DNA from: Gordonia terrae
GTDB lineage: Bacteria; Actinomycetota; Actinomycetes; Mycobacteriales; Mycobacteriaceae
Direction of reading: 5' to 3'
Assembly: GCF_001698225.1 (NCBI RefSeq)
Contig: NZ_CP016594.1
Location: 5,146,001-5,210,000 of the forward strand
DNA: 64,000 nt
Part shown: piece by piece, positions 7,812 to 17,000 of the stretch
Position numbering within the stretch: position 1 is the stretch's first letter
Layout: every line of letters begins with the position of its first letter
The notes under the pieces: generated by a model
What the model was told of the DNA's origin: nothing
Databases searched by the model: none
Seen by the model: the letters and a program-made list of their open reading frames with translations, nothing else
Program-made: the position numbers and the translations under genes

Positions 7812-9188
7812 ATGAGCTCTACCTCAGACATACCCGTCGCCGGGACGGGACCCGGCAACACCGCCCCCGACGCGGCGGCGACCTTCGACGAGTACGAGGA
7901 CCGGCCCGTCCCGGCGTCGGCGCGCAAGTCACTCTTCGCGGTGTCATCGGTGTGGCTCGGGTTCCCGATGATCCTCACCTGCGCGGTCTTCGGCGGCATG
8001 ATCGTCTACTCGCTCGGCTTCTGGCCGGGCATGGCCGCGATTGCGGCCGGCAACCTGATCCTGATGGCCTACGTCGGCCTGCTCAGCTATCAGGCGGGAC
8101 GAACCGGCGAGAACTTCGCGTTGATGGCGGCCCGGACGTTCGGCGCGAAGGGTTATCGCATCCCTGCGGCCTTCCTCACCACTGTCGTGATCGGCTGGTT
8201 CGCCTTCCAGACCGGCCTCACCGGCTCGACGCTCGAGGCGAGCATGGGGTGGAACGCCACAGTGATCGCGCTGATCGCCGGCGTCGGGTACGTGGCGGCG
8301 ACGCTGCTGGGTATCCGGGCGCTGACCGTGATCGGCGTCATCGCGGCACCGCTCTATCTCGTCCTCGGTGTCCTCGCCATCGTCGACGCCTCGTCCGCGC
8401 CCGGCGCCGGTGAATTCACCTCGTACGCCGGTGGCGCCGGCGCCACCGCGCTCACCTTTGGTGCCGCGGTCACACTCGTGGTCGCCCTGTTCGCCGATTC
8501 CGGAACCATGACAGCCGATTTCACCCGTTGGTCGGTCAACGGCAAGCAGGCGTTCCTCGCCGCCTTCAGCGCCTTCCCGGTCGGCAACACGATCGCGCTG
8601 ACCATCGGCGGCATCATCGTCGCGATGGGCGCCGGCGACGATCCGGCGACCAACGGTGGCGGATTCCTCGGCATCCTGATCGACAACGGCGGCGTGCTGG
8701 TCCCGATCGCGATCGCCTTCGTGTTCATCAACCTCGGATCGGTGTGCACGCATTGCCTCTACAACGGCGCCGTCGGCTGGAGCGAGCTGACCGGCATCAA
8801 GATGCGTGTCCTGACCGTCGCACTCGGGGCCGTCGGTGTCGCGCTCGCCGTCGCCGGGATCTGGCAGCACTTCGAGGATTGGCTCAACCTGCTCGGCGTC
8901 GTCGTCCCGCCGCTCGGTGCGGTCCTCATCGTCGACCAGGTGCTCCCACGGACGAAGCGGGCCGCACCGGCCGATTCCCCGGTCGCCTGGCGCGCGACGT
9001 CGTTCGTCGCGTGGGGCGGCGGCGCGGTCGCAGCCCTCGTCACGCACTACATCGCCCCCGTTCTGTGCGTCGTCGCGGTGGGGATCCTCGTGTCGGGAGT
9101 CCTTGCCGCGCTCCTGAGTCGGCGGTCATGCGTTCCGGCGGCGACGGCACCCGCAGCCACCGAGGGTGTCGAATCGGCGACGGTCTGA
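7812..9188 (+). CDS. NCS1-family permease (cytosine/purine/nucleobase type)
   Basis: A 458-residue membrane protein with about twelve helices, of the CodB/cytosine-permease branch of the nucleobase:cation symporter-1 family. It has the N-terminal helix-1 region (SSVWLGFPMILTCAVFGGM) and SYQAGRTGENFALMAARTFG. The ATG at 7812 follows GGGAGGAACCC, a clear ribosome-binding site. It lies upstream of a biuret-hydrolase-like gene on the same strand and may import that enzyme's substrate. A 44-bp tandem repeat array separates the two genes. Confidence 0.85.
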   Translation: MSSTSDIPVAGTGPGNTAPDAAATFDEYEDRPVPASARKSLFAVSSVWLGFPMILTCAVFGGMIVYSLGFWPGMAAIAAGNLILMAYVGLLSYQAGRTGENFALMAARTFGAKGYRIPAAFLTTVVIGWFAFQTGLTGSTLEASMGWNATVIALIAGVGYVAATLLGIRALTVIGVIAAPLYLVLGVLAIVDASSAPGAGEFTSYAGGAGATALTFGAAVTLVVALFADSGTMTADFTRWSVNGKQAFLAAFSAFPVGNTIALTIGGIIVAMGAGDDPATNGGGFLGILIDNGGVLVPIAIAFVFINLGSVCTHCLYNGAVGWSELTGIKMRVLTVALGAVGVALAVAGIWQHFEDWLNLLGVVVPPLGAVLIVDQVLPRTKRAAPADSPVAWRATSFVAWGGGAVAALVTHYIAPVLCVVAVGILVSGVLAALLSRRSCVPAATAPAATEGVESATV

Positions 9189-9204
9189 CGCCGGCCCTTC
9201 GAGG

Positions 9205-9370
9205 CTCGTCGCTAACGCTCCTCACACCTCAGGGAGCAGAAACGGCATCTCATCGCCAACGCTCCTCACACCTCAGGGAGCAGAAACGGCATCTCGTTGC
9301 CAACGCTCCTCACACCTCAGGGAGCAGAAACGGCATCTCGTCGCCAACGCTCCTCACACCTCAGGGAGCA
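9205..9370. repeat. 44-bp tandem repeat array (about 3.8 units)
   Basis: Near-identical 44-bp units begin at 9205, 9249, 9293 and 9337 (the last partial). Each contains GCTCCTCACACCTCAGGGAGC, whose ends can pair as GCTCC/GGAGC. It is an expanded version of the right arm of the class A dispersed repeat seen at 58.9 kb. Nothing else was seen in the 240-bp gap between the permease and the amidohydrolase. Confidence 0.9.
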
Positions 9371-9428
9371 TCCTGTGGCTCTCTCATCACGGAGCAGCAG
9401 TCCCCACCCACCGAAGCAGGAACCATCC

Positions 9429-10160
9429 ATGACATCCTCTGCATCACATCGCTTTTCGACGATCGGCGCCGCACGGCCGTACGCCTGGCCCTACGACGGC
9501 GGTTTCGACCCCACCGCCACCGCACTCCTCTGCATCGACTGGCAGACCGACTTCTGCGGCCCGGGCGGGTACGTCGACTCGATGGGCTACGACCTGTCGT
9601 TGACGCGGGCGCCACTCGGACCGACCGCCCGGGTCCTGGCCGCGGCGCGCGACGCCGGCCTCACGATCATCCACACCCGAGAGGGCCACCGCGCCGATCT
9701 GTCCGATCTCCCGGCCAACAAACGCTGGCGGTCGGGACGGATCGGAGCCGAGATCGGCTCCGCCGGTCCCTGCGGTCGCATCCTGATCCGCGACGAACCC
9801 GGATGGCAGATCGTGCCGGAGGTCGCTCCCCGCGACGGCGAGATCGTCATCGACAAGCCGGGTAAAGGCGCCTTCTATGCCACCGACCTCGACCTCGTGC
9901 TGCGCACCAACGGGATCACGCACCTCATCCTGACCGGGATCACGACCGATGTCTGTCTTCACACCACGATGCGCGAGGCCAACGACCGCGGTTACGAATG
10001 CCTCATCCTCTCCGACTGCACGGGCGCGACCGATTCCGCCAATCACGAGGCCGCCCTGAACATGGTCACGATGCAGGGTGGCGTGTTCGGCGCCGTCGCC
10101 GCGTCGTCGGATCTCCTCGCCGTGATCGCCCCGCGAGCGGGCGTCGATATCGCCGTGTAA
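9429..10160 (+). CDS. biuH: Isochorismatase-fold amidohydrolase, biuret hydrolase type
   Basis: A 243-residue cysteine hydrolase of the isochorismatase family that closely resembles biuret amidohydrolase (biuret to allophanate plus ammonia). The triad is Asp37 (CIDWQTDF), Lys143 (IDKPGKGAF) and Cys176 (TTDVCLHTT), each one residue on from the triad numbers I recall for the rhizobial enzyme. Shared signatures include [12 protein letters not shown] and [14 protein letters not shown]. The ATG at 9429 was chosen because the longer frame would translate the tandem repeat. Ureidoacrylate hydrolase is the main alternative. No allophanate hydrolase gene is in the window. Confidence 0.82.
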   Translation: MTSSASHRFSTIGAARPYAWPYDGGFDPTATALLCIDWQTDFCGPGGYVDSMGYDLSLTRAPLGPTARVLAAARDAGLTIIHTREGHRADLSDLPANKRWRSGRIGAEIGSAGPCGRILIRDEPGWQIVPEVAPRDGEIVIDKPGKGAFYATDLDLVLRTNGITHLILTGITTDVCLHTTMREANDRGYECLILSDCTGATDSANHEAALNMVTMQGGVFGAVAASSDLLAVIAPRAGVDIAV

Positions 10161-10188
10161 CACCTGTGCCCCTGGTGAGGGGCGTGTT
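10159..10188. terminator. Hairpin after the amidohydrolase gene
   Basis: An outer AACAC/GTGTT pairing and an inner GCCCCT-GGTG-AGGGGC stem (10168-10183) overlap the stop codon region. No T tract follows. It may act as an intrinsic terminator before the ABC transporter gene. Confidence 0.45.
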
Positions 10189-10259
10189 CGCGGCTGGCGA
10201 TTCCTCCGGCAGCGAACAGACTGGACTTGAAGCTCAGTTGAAGTTCTACCGTGGTTGGC

Positions 10260-12176
10260 ATGAGCATGCAGTCCGTGGCGTGGGACATGATGTACAAGTC
10301 CTCCACCCAGCCCAACAGCAAGCGGTTGCGGGGCGACCGCCGGGTGACCCTCCGCCGGATCGGCGAATTCGCCCGACCCCACCGGCGTCGTATCGCCCTG
10401 TTCCTCGTGCTGTCGATCTTCACCGCGGTGCTGACGGTGGTGACCCCGCTGCTGGCCGGCCGGGTCGTCAACCTGATCACCGAGAGCGGCTCGGAGACGA
10501 TGATCGTCGGACTCGCGGTCGCCATCGCGCTGATCGCCGTCGCCGAGGCCGCCGCGGGGATCGGGGTCCGCTGGCTGTCGGCGAACATCGGCGAGGGTCT
10601 CATCCTGGACCTGCGTCGAGCCGTCTTCGACCACGTGCAACAGATGCCGGTCGCGTTCTTCACCCGCACCCGCACCGGAGCCCTGGTGAGCAGGCTCAAC
10701 AACGACGTCATCGGCGCTCAGCGTGCATTCAGCGACACCCTGTCGGGCGTCGTCTCCAACATCGTCACGCTCACCCTGACCCTCGCCGTGATGATCGCGA
10801 TCAGCTGGCAGATCACGCTGCTCGCGCTGATCCTGCTGCCGGTCTTCGTCGTGCCGGCGCGGCGGATGGGCCGGCGAATGGCCGCGCTGTCCCGCGAGGC
10901 CGCCGAGCACAACGCCCGGATGTCGACACAGATGACCGAGCGGTTCTCCGCCCCCGGCGCCACGCTGGTGAAACTCTTCGGGCGGCCCGACCTCGAGTCG
11001 CGCGAGTTCGCCGAGCGCGCCGACCGCGTCCGCGACATCGGCGTGCGCCGGTCGATGCTGCAGGCGTATTTCATGACGACCCTGATGCTGGTCTCGGCGC
11101 TCGCCCTCGCCCTGGTCTATGGGCTCGGCGGATGGCTTGCGGTGCAGGATCATCTGTCCGCGGGCGCGGTCGTCTCACTGGCACTGCTGCTGACCCGGAT
11201 GTACGCGCCACTGACCGCCCTGGCGAATGCCCGTGTCGAGATCATGAGTGCGCTGGTCAGTTTCGAGCGCGTCTTCGAGGTGCTCGATCTCCGGCCCCTC
11301 ATCACCGACGCCCCGGACGCGATAGCGGTGCCCGGCACCGAGAGTGGGCGGCCCGTACCGGTGTCCGTCCGGTTCGACGACGTCTCGTTCGGCTATCCAG
11401 CGGCCGACAAGGTGTCGCTGGCCTCACTGGAAGAGGTTGCCCAGCTGGACAACCGAGCCGGGACGACGGTGCTGCACCACGTCGACCTGGATGTCCCGGC
11501 CGGCAGCATGGTTGCCCTGGTGGGCAGTTCGGGTGCCGGTAAGTCGACGATCGCGAGTCTCGCGACTCGCCTCTACGACGTCGATGAGGGGTCGATCGAG
11601 CTGGCCGGGGTGGACATCCGGAAGTTGCAGACCGCGTCGGTCCACCGGACAGTCGGCCTCGTCACCCAGGACGGCCACCTCTTCCACGACACCATCCGCG
11701 CCAACCTCGTTCTCGCGCAGCCGAACACCTCCGACGACCAGATCTGGGACGCGCTCCGTCGCGCTCGGCTGGACGACCTGGTCGGCTCGCTGCCCGAGGG
11801 GCTCGACACGGTCGTCGGCGAACGCGGCTATCGCCTGTCCGGCGGTGAGCGGCAACGGATGACGATCGCCCGTCTGCTCCTGGCCCAGCCGTCGGTCGTC
11901 ATCCTGGACGAGGCGACCGCACATCTCGACTCGACGTCGGAGGCGGCGGTTCAGGAGGCGCTCGGCGAGGCTCTCGAGGGACGGACCTCGATCGTCATCG
12001 CCCACCGGCTCTCGACGATCCGGGCCGCCGACGAGATCGTCGTGCTCGAGGGTGGGCGCGTCGTCGAACGCGGTGATCACCCGACGCTCCTCGCCCGCAA
12101 CGGGCGCTACGCCGAGCTCTACCGCACCCAGTTCGCCGACGACGACCCCGAGGACTCGGATTCGCTGACGGCGTGA
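10260..12176 (+). CDS. ABC exporter, fused membrane and ATPase domains
   Basis: A 638-residue half-transporter of the MsbA/MDR type. The membrane domain of six helices covers about residues 35-325 and the nucleotide-binding domain about 365-615. Walker A is GSSGAGKST, the Q-loop VTQDGHLFHD, the signature RLSGGERQR, Walker B VVILDEATA and the switch IAHRLSTI. It would work as a homodimer or with a partner, exporting a lipid or drug. The ATG at 10260 was chosen; an in-frame GTG at 10251 adds three residues, and neither has a good ribosome-binding site. TTGAAG occurs twice just upstream and may belong to the promoter. Confidence 0.9.
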   Translation: MSMQSVAWDMMYKSSTQPNSKRLRGDRRVTLRRIGEFARPHRRRIALFLVLSIFTAVLTVVTPLLAGRVVNLITESGSETMIVGLAVAIALIAVAEAAAGIGVRWLSANIGEGLILDLRRAVFDHVQQMPVAFFTRTRTGALVSRLNNDVIGAQRAFSDTLSGVVSNIVTLTLTLAVMIAISWQITLLALILLPVFVVPARRMGRRMAALSREAAEHNARMSTQMTERFSAPGATLVKLFGRPDLESREFAERADRVRDIGVRRSMLQAYFMTTLMLVSALALALVYGLGGWLAVQDHLSAGAVVSLALLLTRMYAPLTALANARVEIMSALVSFERVFEVLDLRPLITDAPDAIAVPGTESGRPVPVSVRFDDVSFGYPAADKVSLASLEEVAQLDNRAGTTVLHHVDLDVPAGSMVALVGSSGAGKSTIASLATRLYDVDEGSIELAGVDIRKLQTASVHRTVGLVTQDGHLFHDTIRANLVLAQPNTSDDQIWDALRRARLDDLVGSLPEGLDTVVGERGYRLSGGERQRMTIARLLLAQPSVVILDEATAHLDSTSEAAVQEALGEALEGRTSIVIAHRLSTIRAADEIVVLEGGRVVERGDHPTLLARNGRYAELYRTQFADDDPEDSDSLTA

Positions 12177-12212
12177 CCCTTCGAGACGCTTCTTCGGGAG
12201 GCAGAGGTGAGA

Positions 12213-12509
12213 TCAGTCGTCGAGGTCGTCGAAGTTGTCGATCAGCCCGCGGCGCCGGGGACGATCGTCGGTGTCCTTGACCCGCTCACCGAGGCGGCGC
12301 CGGAGCTGCATGGCGATCAGCACGATGTTGACGACCACCACGGCGATCCCGACGGCCACCCAGAACCAACGGCCTTCCTGCCACCAGCCGACGGTCAGCC
12401 AGCCGATGCAGAAGATGAGGATCGTCGCGCCGACGATGGTCAGTGTCATCGAGAACGTCTGCGCGCTCCGCGAGAAGTCGGGGCCGGTGGTCACGATGAT
12501 CTCCTGCAT
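12213..12509 (-). CDS. Small two-helix membrane protein
   Basis: A 98-residue protein with two hydrophobic segments (about residues 20-40 and 48-68) and a charged C-terminal tail (RRRLGERVKDTDDRPRRRG). It was not recognised as a characterised family. It lies downstream of the DUF202 gene on the same strand with a 58-bp gap, so co-transcription is plausible. Confidence 0.6.
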   Translation of the reverse strand: MQEIIVTTGPDFSRSAQTFSMTLTIVGATILIFCIGWLTVGWWQEGRWFWVAVGIAVVVVNIVLIAMQLRRRLGERVKDTDDRPRRRGLIDNFDDLDD

Positions 12510-12567
12510 TCGGGGACAACTGTTGGCTCGGCCGCCCCGGCGGAAAAGATGTCGTGGTGGGCGCAGG

Positions 12568-12954
12568 TCAGGACTGGATCACCATGACGACCGCGACGAG
12601 GACAGCCACCACCACTATCGCAGCGACCACGAGCATGACCTGCTGCGGCCCCGGCATCTCGCCGCCGGTGACCAGGGCCCGCGACGTCCGCCGCCATCGC
12701 CAGGCCCCGAGAACCGCCAGCGAGGCGCCCAGCGCGACCATGAGGACGCCCAGCACGATGTCGAGGAGCGGGGTGGCCTCGTCGGGCGACAGGTAGACGA
12801 CGGCGATCCCGGCCGCGATGAAGCCGAGGGCGGTCCGGACCCACGCGAGCAGGGTGCGTTCGGCGGCCAGGGTGAACCGGGCGTCCACCGCGCCGGGCGG
12901 CCTGATCTCCAGGTCGTCGTCGTACGACGGGCCCGGCGCCGCCGGAGCACTCAC
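12568..12954 (-). CDS. DUF202 (YidH-like) membrane protein
   Basis: A 128-residue membrane protein. The segment FTLAAERTLLAWVRTALGFI (about residues 27-46) is the DUF202 signature, followed by two more hydrophobic helices. The function of the family is unknown. It starts with GTG at 12954, four bases after the stop of the esterase gene, so it is very probably in the same operon. Confidence 0.8.
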   Translation of the reverse strand: MSAPAAPGPSYDDDLEIRPPGAVDARFTLAAERTLLAWVRTALGFIAAGIAVVYLSPDEATPLLDIVLGVLMVALGASLAVLGAWRWRRTSRALVTGGEMPGPQQVMLVVAAIVVVAVLVAVVMVIQS

Positions 12955-12958
12955 ACCG

Positions 12959-13933
12959 TCAGCCGGCCCGCTTACCCGTTCGTTCGTCAGTGCTCTTGCC
13001 CTCTCGAATCGCTTCGGTGGCGAAGGCCGCGGTCACCTCGACCGCGTCCAGGGTCTCGGGGTGGTGGGCGCTCAACACCGGAAAGGCGTGTACCTGCCAC
13101 GCGTAAGTGTGCGCCACCGCGGTGACGCCCAGCTCGTCGAGTGACTCGACGAGGTCGATGACGTCGGGCTCGAGCATCTCCCCCTCGGCCGCGACGAGCA
13201 CGGTCGGCGGGAACGAGGTGAGGTCGGCGTCGGCGATGCGCCGGACCCCGGTGAGCTCGACGGGCCCCTTGTCGAACTGGGGCGCCAGCCGGGCCATCTT
13301 GGACTTGGGCAGATAGGCGTCGGATCGGCTGGACCGGTCCGGGTGAACGCCGAGATCCATGTCGAGCAGCGGCGAGAACCCGATCAGCGCCGCCGGCGTC
13401 GGCAACCCGCGCGTGACGGCCGCCTCGACGACCTTCGCCGCCAAGAACCCCCCGGCCGAGTCGCCCGCGACGATGACACGGCGGAAGCCCCGCTCGTTGA
13501 TCAGTTCGGCATATGCGTCGACGGCGTCGACGACGGAGGTCCCGACCCCCGCCTTCGGTAGTTGGCGGTACTCCAGCGAGAAGACCGGCACCTCGCATGC
13601 TCGCGCCATCCGCGCCGCGATCGATCGATGCGTACCGAGTCCGCAGACCACGAACGCACCACCGTGCAGATAGAGCATGGCTGTGTCGCTGTCCCGGCGT
13701 GAGGGTCCGACCGGCATGATCAGCTCGGCCGGCCGACCGGCCAGGACAAGCTGTTCGCGGACCACGCCGCGGGGCTTGGGTCCGACCGCCATGATCCGGT
13801 CGATGAGGAACAGGCCCGCCAGCCCCGGCGTGTTGACCGGCCACAACGCCAGCGCCGGCTTGAGGAACACTCGTGCGCCGAACCACATGGGGAAAGACCG
13901 AAGGCTCGGGCGACGGTGGTGAACGATGGGCAT
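12959..13933 (-). CDS. Alpha/beta hydrolase (HSL-type esterase)
   Basis: A 324-residue esterase of the hormone-sensitive-lipase (abhydrolase_3) group. It has the oxyanion motif YLHGGAF (about residue 90), the nucleophile elbow GDSAGG (Ser about 158) and a C-terminal histidine in WQVHAFPV. This family hydrolyses short acyl esters or lipids. The ATG follows AGGAGG with a 5-bp spacer. The N-terminal hydrophobic stretch is weak, so a cytoplasmic or membrane-associated location is likely. It heads an apparent operon with the DUF202 gene. Confidence 0.88.
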   Translation of the reverse strand: MPIVHHRRPSLRSFPMWFGARVFLKPALALWPVNTPGLAGLFLIDRIMAVGPKPRGVVREQLVLAGRPAELIMPVGPSRRDSDTAMLYLHGGAFVVCGLGTHRSIAARMARACEVPVFSLEYRQLPKAGVGTSVVDAVDAYAELINERGFRRVIVAGDSAGGFLAAKVVEAAVTRGLPTPAALIGFSPLLDMDLGVHPDRSSRSDAYLPKSKMARLAPQFDKGPVELTGVRRIADADLTSFPPTVLVAAEGEMLEPDVIDLVESLDELGVTAVAHTYAWQVHAFPVLSAHHPETLDAVEVTAAFATEAIREGKSTDERTGKRAG

Positions 13934-14090
13934 CAGATCCTCCTGGCCCGAAGCTACACCCCGTGGCCGTCCGTTTCAGTACGTTCGTCGGGGTCGCCGT
14001 TCACTGTGTCGAGGTCGTTCGGTCACCTTGGTCGGCTATATTCTCGGACTCGTGACCAGATCGCGGATGTGCCCGGCAGGTGCCGTTTAG

Positions 14091-17000
14091 GTGCCGATCC
14101 CTCCCCAGTTCCTGTTGTCTGCGCAGGCAGCCCCCCCTCGCACCCTCTGCGATGTACTCACCGCCACCGCGCGGGCGCACCCGGACGCGGCGGCCATCGA
14201 CGACGGTGAGATGACCCTCACCTACGGCCAGTTGCTGGCCGTGGTCCGTCGTACCGTCACGCGCCTCGGCGAGGTCGGCGTCGGGCGGGGCAGCCGGGTC
14301 GGGATCCGGATGCCCTCGGGCTCGCGAGACCTCTATGTCGCGATCCTGGCGACCCTCTACGCGGGCGCCGCGTACGTGCCGGTCGACGCCGACGACCCGG
14401 ACGAACGCGCCGAACTCGTCTTCGGCGAGGCCGGTGTCGACGCCATCGTCGACGCCGACGGACCGCGGTCGACCACAGCGACGTCGACGCCCGCGGAACC
14501 CCCCGCCCGCCCCACGCCCGACGACGACGCATGGATCATCTTCACGTCCGGGTCCACCGGAAAGCCCAAGGGCGTCGCGGTCACCCATCGCAACGCCGCG
14601 GCCTTCGTCGACGCCGAGGCGGCCATGTTCCTCCCGGATGCCCCCATCGGCCCACACGACCGGGTCCTGGCCGGGCTGTCGGTCGCGTTCGACGCGTCGT
14701 GTGAGGAGATGTGGCTCGCGTGGCGCAACGGCGCCTGCCTGGTGCCCGCACCGCGCTCGCTGGTTCGCAGCGGCATGGACCTCGGACCGTGGCTGGTGGC
14801 ACGGGACATCACCGTCGTGTCGACAGTGCCCACGCTGGCCTCACTGTGGCCGCCGGAGGCCCTGGAAGCGGTGCGGCTGTTGATCTTCGGCGGCGAGGCC
14901 TGCCCGCCCGAGCTCGCCGACCGGCTGGCCGTCCCGGGCCGCGAGGTCTGGAACACCTACGGCCCGACCGAGGCGACGGTCGTCGCCTGCGCCGCACCAC
15001 TGGGCGGCGGCGGTCCGGTACGCATCGGATTGCCCTTGCGCGGTTGGGATCTCGCCGTCGTCGACGCCCAGGGCCAACCGGTGGCCGAGGGCGAGGTCGG
15101 TGAACTGGTGATCGGCGGCGTCGGCCTGGCCCGGTATCTCGATCCCGCAAAGGATGCGGAGAAGTACGCTCCGATGCCGACACTCGGCTGGGAACGTGCT
15201 TATCGCAGTGGCGATCTGGTGCGCCTGGACAACGCAGGCCTGCTGTTCATGGGCCGCGCCGACGACCAGGTCAAGGTCGGCGGCCGGCGTATCGAGCTCG
15301 GCGAGATCGACAATGCACTGCAGAACCTGCCCGGGGTGAGCGGCGCCGCGGCCGCCGTTCGCAAGTCCGCGGCGGGCAACAGCCTGCTCGTCGGCTACCT
15401 CGTGTCGGCCGATCCCGGCTTCGACGTCGCCGACGCGCACGCCGAGTTGCGCCGCCAACTGCCCGCCGCGATGGTGCCCACCCTTGCCCTTGTCGACGAA
15501 CTGCCCACGCGCACTTCGGGGAAGGTTGATCGTGATGCGCTGCCCTGGCCCCTGCCGGGCAGCAGCAGACCAGTGGATGACGACGTCGAACTGAGCGAGA
15601 CCGAGCTCTGGCTGGCGCAACTGTGGACCGATGTCCTCGGGATGACCGTCTCCAGCCCGGACGTCGACTTCTTCGCCGAGGGCGGCGGCTCGCTGGCCGC
15701 GGCGCAGCTCGTCACCGCAGTGCGCGAACGATATCCCGACATCTCGGTCGCCGACCTCTACGACCATCCGCGCCTGGGGTCGATGGCCGAGATGCTCGAC
15801 GCCCGCCGCCCGACGACGAGCATCGACGAACGCCACATCGCACCGACCCCGCGCTCGGCCGGGCTGGCACAGCTCGCGCTGACCGTCCCGCTGACGACGC
15901 TCACCGGACTGCAGTGGGCCACCTGGCTCGGCGTGGTCAACAACCTCGCGGTGCTCGCCGCCGAGCGGATGGACCGCACCGTCGAGTGGCTGGTCGAGAT
16001 CAACTGGTGGGTCCTGCTGGCGGCGTTCCTGATCTTCATCACCCCGCCCGGACGCATGTGCATCGCGGCTCTCGGCGCCCGAGTGCTCCTCGCCGGCGTC
16101 TCGCCGGGCGTGTACCCGCGCGGCGGCAGTGTCCACGTGCGGTTGTGGGTCGCCGAGCGACTCCTCGACGCCAGCGGCGCCGCCAACCTGTCCGGGGCAC
16201 CGTGGATGATCTATCTCGCGCGGGCTCTCGGAGCGACGATCGGGCGCGGCGTCGACCTGCACACCATCCCGCCGGTGACCGGATTGCTCACGGTCGGCGA
16301 CGGCGCGTCCGTCGAACCCGAGGTCGACATATCCGGCTGGTGGATCGACGGCGACGATGTCCACATCGGGGAGATCGCCATCAAACGCGGCGCGTCGATC
16401 GGCGCTCGGTCGACGCTCACCCCGGGCGCGGTCGTCGGACGCGATGCCGTCGTCGCCCCCGGATCAGCGGTGTTCGGCCGGGTCAAGGCCCGCCAGCACT
16501 GGGCCGGTTCCCCTGCGGTCAAGATCGGGAAGGCCGAGCATCCGTGGCCCGACCACCGGCCCCCGCGGGCGACCTGGTGGGTACCGATCTACGGGCTGTC
16601 GTCGCTCGGGCTGGCCGCGATCCCGCTCATCTCCCTCGCATCCGGCCTGGCGGTGATCGGGGCCTGGGCACTGACCGCGGACCGGTTGCGCGACGCCGGG
16701 ATTCGCGCGCTGATCCTGCTTCCCGCAGCGACGATCACGAGCCTCTTCGTGTTCGCGGCGATCACCGCGGGCCTGGTCCGGCTCGCCGCGATCGGCCTGC
16801 ACACCGGGTACCACCCGGTTCGTTCGCGTGTCGGCTGGCAGGTCTGGATCACCGAGCGCCTCCTCGACGCCGCGCGCACGTACCTGTTCCCGCTGTACGC
16901 GAGTCTGCTGACCCCGACCTGGTTCCGCGTCCTCGGCGCGAAGGTCGGTGTGGGGACCGAGATCTCCACCGCGCTCGTGCTCCCCCGGTTCACCACCATC

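Noticed and set aside
9205..9370. Regular repeats that could suggest a CRISPR array
   Set aside because: Units of 44 bp are contiguous without unique spacers, and no cas gene lies near.
9297..9428. N-terminal extension of the biuret hydrolase through the repeats
   Set aside because: It only translates the tandem array; the ATG at 9429 places the catalytic Asp at the family position.
10227..10243. TTGAAG direct repeats as a MerR/SoxR operator upstream of the ABC exporter
   Set aside because: The spacing does not form an inverted repeat, and no MerR-type gene is near.
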